A DNA stretch of 6,356 bases from Pseudomonadota bacterium (GTDB lineage: Bacteria > Pseudomonadota > Alphaproteobacteria > Rhizobiales > Beijerinckiaceae), in the NCBI GenBank assembly GCA_023452965.1, contig JAEXUU010000404.1, forward strand, positions 1 to 6,356. The letters are read 5' to 3'. A model generated the notes under the pieces. The model did not search any database. It was not told the origin of the DNA and worked only from the letters and a program-made list of their open reading frames with translations. Positions 5,728 through 6,356 of this stretch are shown here, piece by piece. Position numbers and translations under genes: made by a program. The stretch's first letter is position 1. The number at the start of each line of letters is the position of its first letter.

Positions 5728-6356
5728 GCGAGATCGCCTTCGCCATTCCCGGCGATCTTTCGCTGCCGACCGGCGGCTACGCCTATGATCGGCGGCTGCT
5801 GGCGGAATGGGCCCAGATGGGCGTGGCAGCGCATCATCTCGAATTGCCCGGCAGCTTTCCGGCACCGACCGAGGCCGATCTCGCCGAGACCGGCCGGCTG
5901 ATCCTGTCGCAGCCCTATGACCGGGTGCTGCTGATCGACGGGCTCGCCTATGGCGCCTTCCCGGAAGGGCTCGCCGCTGGGCTCGCCGGACGCGTCGTCG
6001 CGCTGGTCCACCATCCGCTCGGTCTCGAGACCGGACTTGACCCGGAGCGCGCCGCCGCCCTGCTGGCTCGGGAGACGGCGGCACTCCGCTATGCCAGCGC
6101 CGTCATCGCCACCAGCCAGAACACCAAGCGTATGCTGGTCGTGGATTTCTTCGTGCCGGAAGCACGGATCACCGTGGCGGAGCCCGGTGTCGACCCTGCG
6201 CCTCGTGCCTCGGGCTCGCCGGACGGAGGGCCGCTTCAGCTGCTGGCGGTCGGCTCGCTGGTGCCGCGCAAGGGCTATGACGTGCTGGTCGCGGCCCTTG
6301 CCGGGCTCGAAGAGAAGAACTGGCGGCTGACCATCATCGGCGCGGCCGACCGTTCG
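5724..6356 (+). CDS. GT4-type (GT-B fold) glycosyltransferase, N-terminal 211 codons, cut by the window edge
   Basis: The frame is open from a GTG at 5724 to the end of the window, so the C-terminal part is missing. The N-terminal Rossmann-like domain starts with IAFAIPGDLSLPTGGYAYD (residues 4-22); the Gly-Gly-Tyr loop is typical of GT-B enzymes that bind an acceptor there. HHPLGLETGL follows at 96-105, then the ATSQNTKRML segment (129-138) that ends the first domain. The second, nucleotide-sugar-binding domain opens with VGSLVPRKGYDVL (176-188), a hallmark of GT4 (Glycos_transf_1) enzymes with the conserved Arg-Lys-Gly. No signal peptide or membrane span is seen, so it should act in the cytosol. 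The start overlaps the PTPS-like stop as GTGA, implying translational coupling. Neither donor nor acceptor can be read from sequence; context suggests a substrate linked to the MDR and PTPS-like proteins. Confidence 0.88.
   Translation, partial: MSEIAFAIPGDLSLPTGGYAYDRRLLAEWAQMGVAAHHLELPGSFPAPTEADLAETGRLILSQPYDRVLLIDGLAYGAFPEGLAAGLAGRVVALVHHPLGLETGLDPERAAALLARETAALRYASAVIATSQNTKRMLVVDFFVPEARITVAEPGVDPAPRASGSPDGGPLQLLAVGSLVPRKGYDVLVAALAGLEEKNWRLTIIGAADRS

Noticed and set aside
5296..6084. Minus-strand open frame opposite the PTPS-like and glycosyltransferase genes
   Set aside because: It is antisense to two genes with clear family motifs, Arg-rich, and without a ribosome binding site in a sensible place.

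Overview
The window is GC-rich (roughly two-thirds G+C by eye) and tightly packed. Its gene content and codon use suggest an alphaproteobacterium, most plausibly of the Hyphomicrobiales (a Bosea- or Methylobacterium-like organism). That placement is an impression from the sequence, not the result of a search. I see no rRNA, tRNA, CRISPR array, insertion sequence or prophage signature. It reads as ordinary chromosome, and the longest stretch without a gene is about 195 bp.

Layout. (1) 56-1039, minus: a secreted protein of unknown function. (2) 1235-1624, plus: a small four-helix membrane protein of unknown function, divergent from gene 1. (3) 1631-4203, minus: a two-gene unit of opgH (membrane glucosyltransferase for osmoregulated periplasmic glucan) followed by an FkbM-type SAM methyltransferase. 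The two overlap by 4 nt (ATGA). The methyltransferase converges on gene 2 with only 6 bp between stop codons. (4) 4265-6356, plus: a unit divergent from opgH, containing an MDR-superfamily oxidoreductase without the usual zinc ligands, a small 6-pyruvoyl-tetrahydropterin-synthase/QueD-like protein, and a GT4-type glycosyltransferase that runs off the right edge. The last two overlap by 4 nt (GTGA).

How the genes may work together. OpgH makes and exports the glucan backbone. The coupled methyltransferase may decorate that or another sugar, but this rests on context only. The MDR / PTPS-like / glycosyltransferase set looks like a small-molecule or glycoconjugate pathway. The PTPS-like protein has lost the catalytic Cys, the Asp-His pair and one of three zinc His ligands of QueD, yet keeps the C-terminal Glu that anchors the pterin in that fold. 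A glycosyltransferase immediately downstream makes a glycosylated pterin-like product an attractive but unproven hypothesis. This module is the best candidate here for something undescribed.
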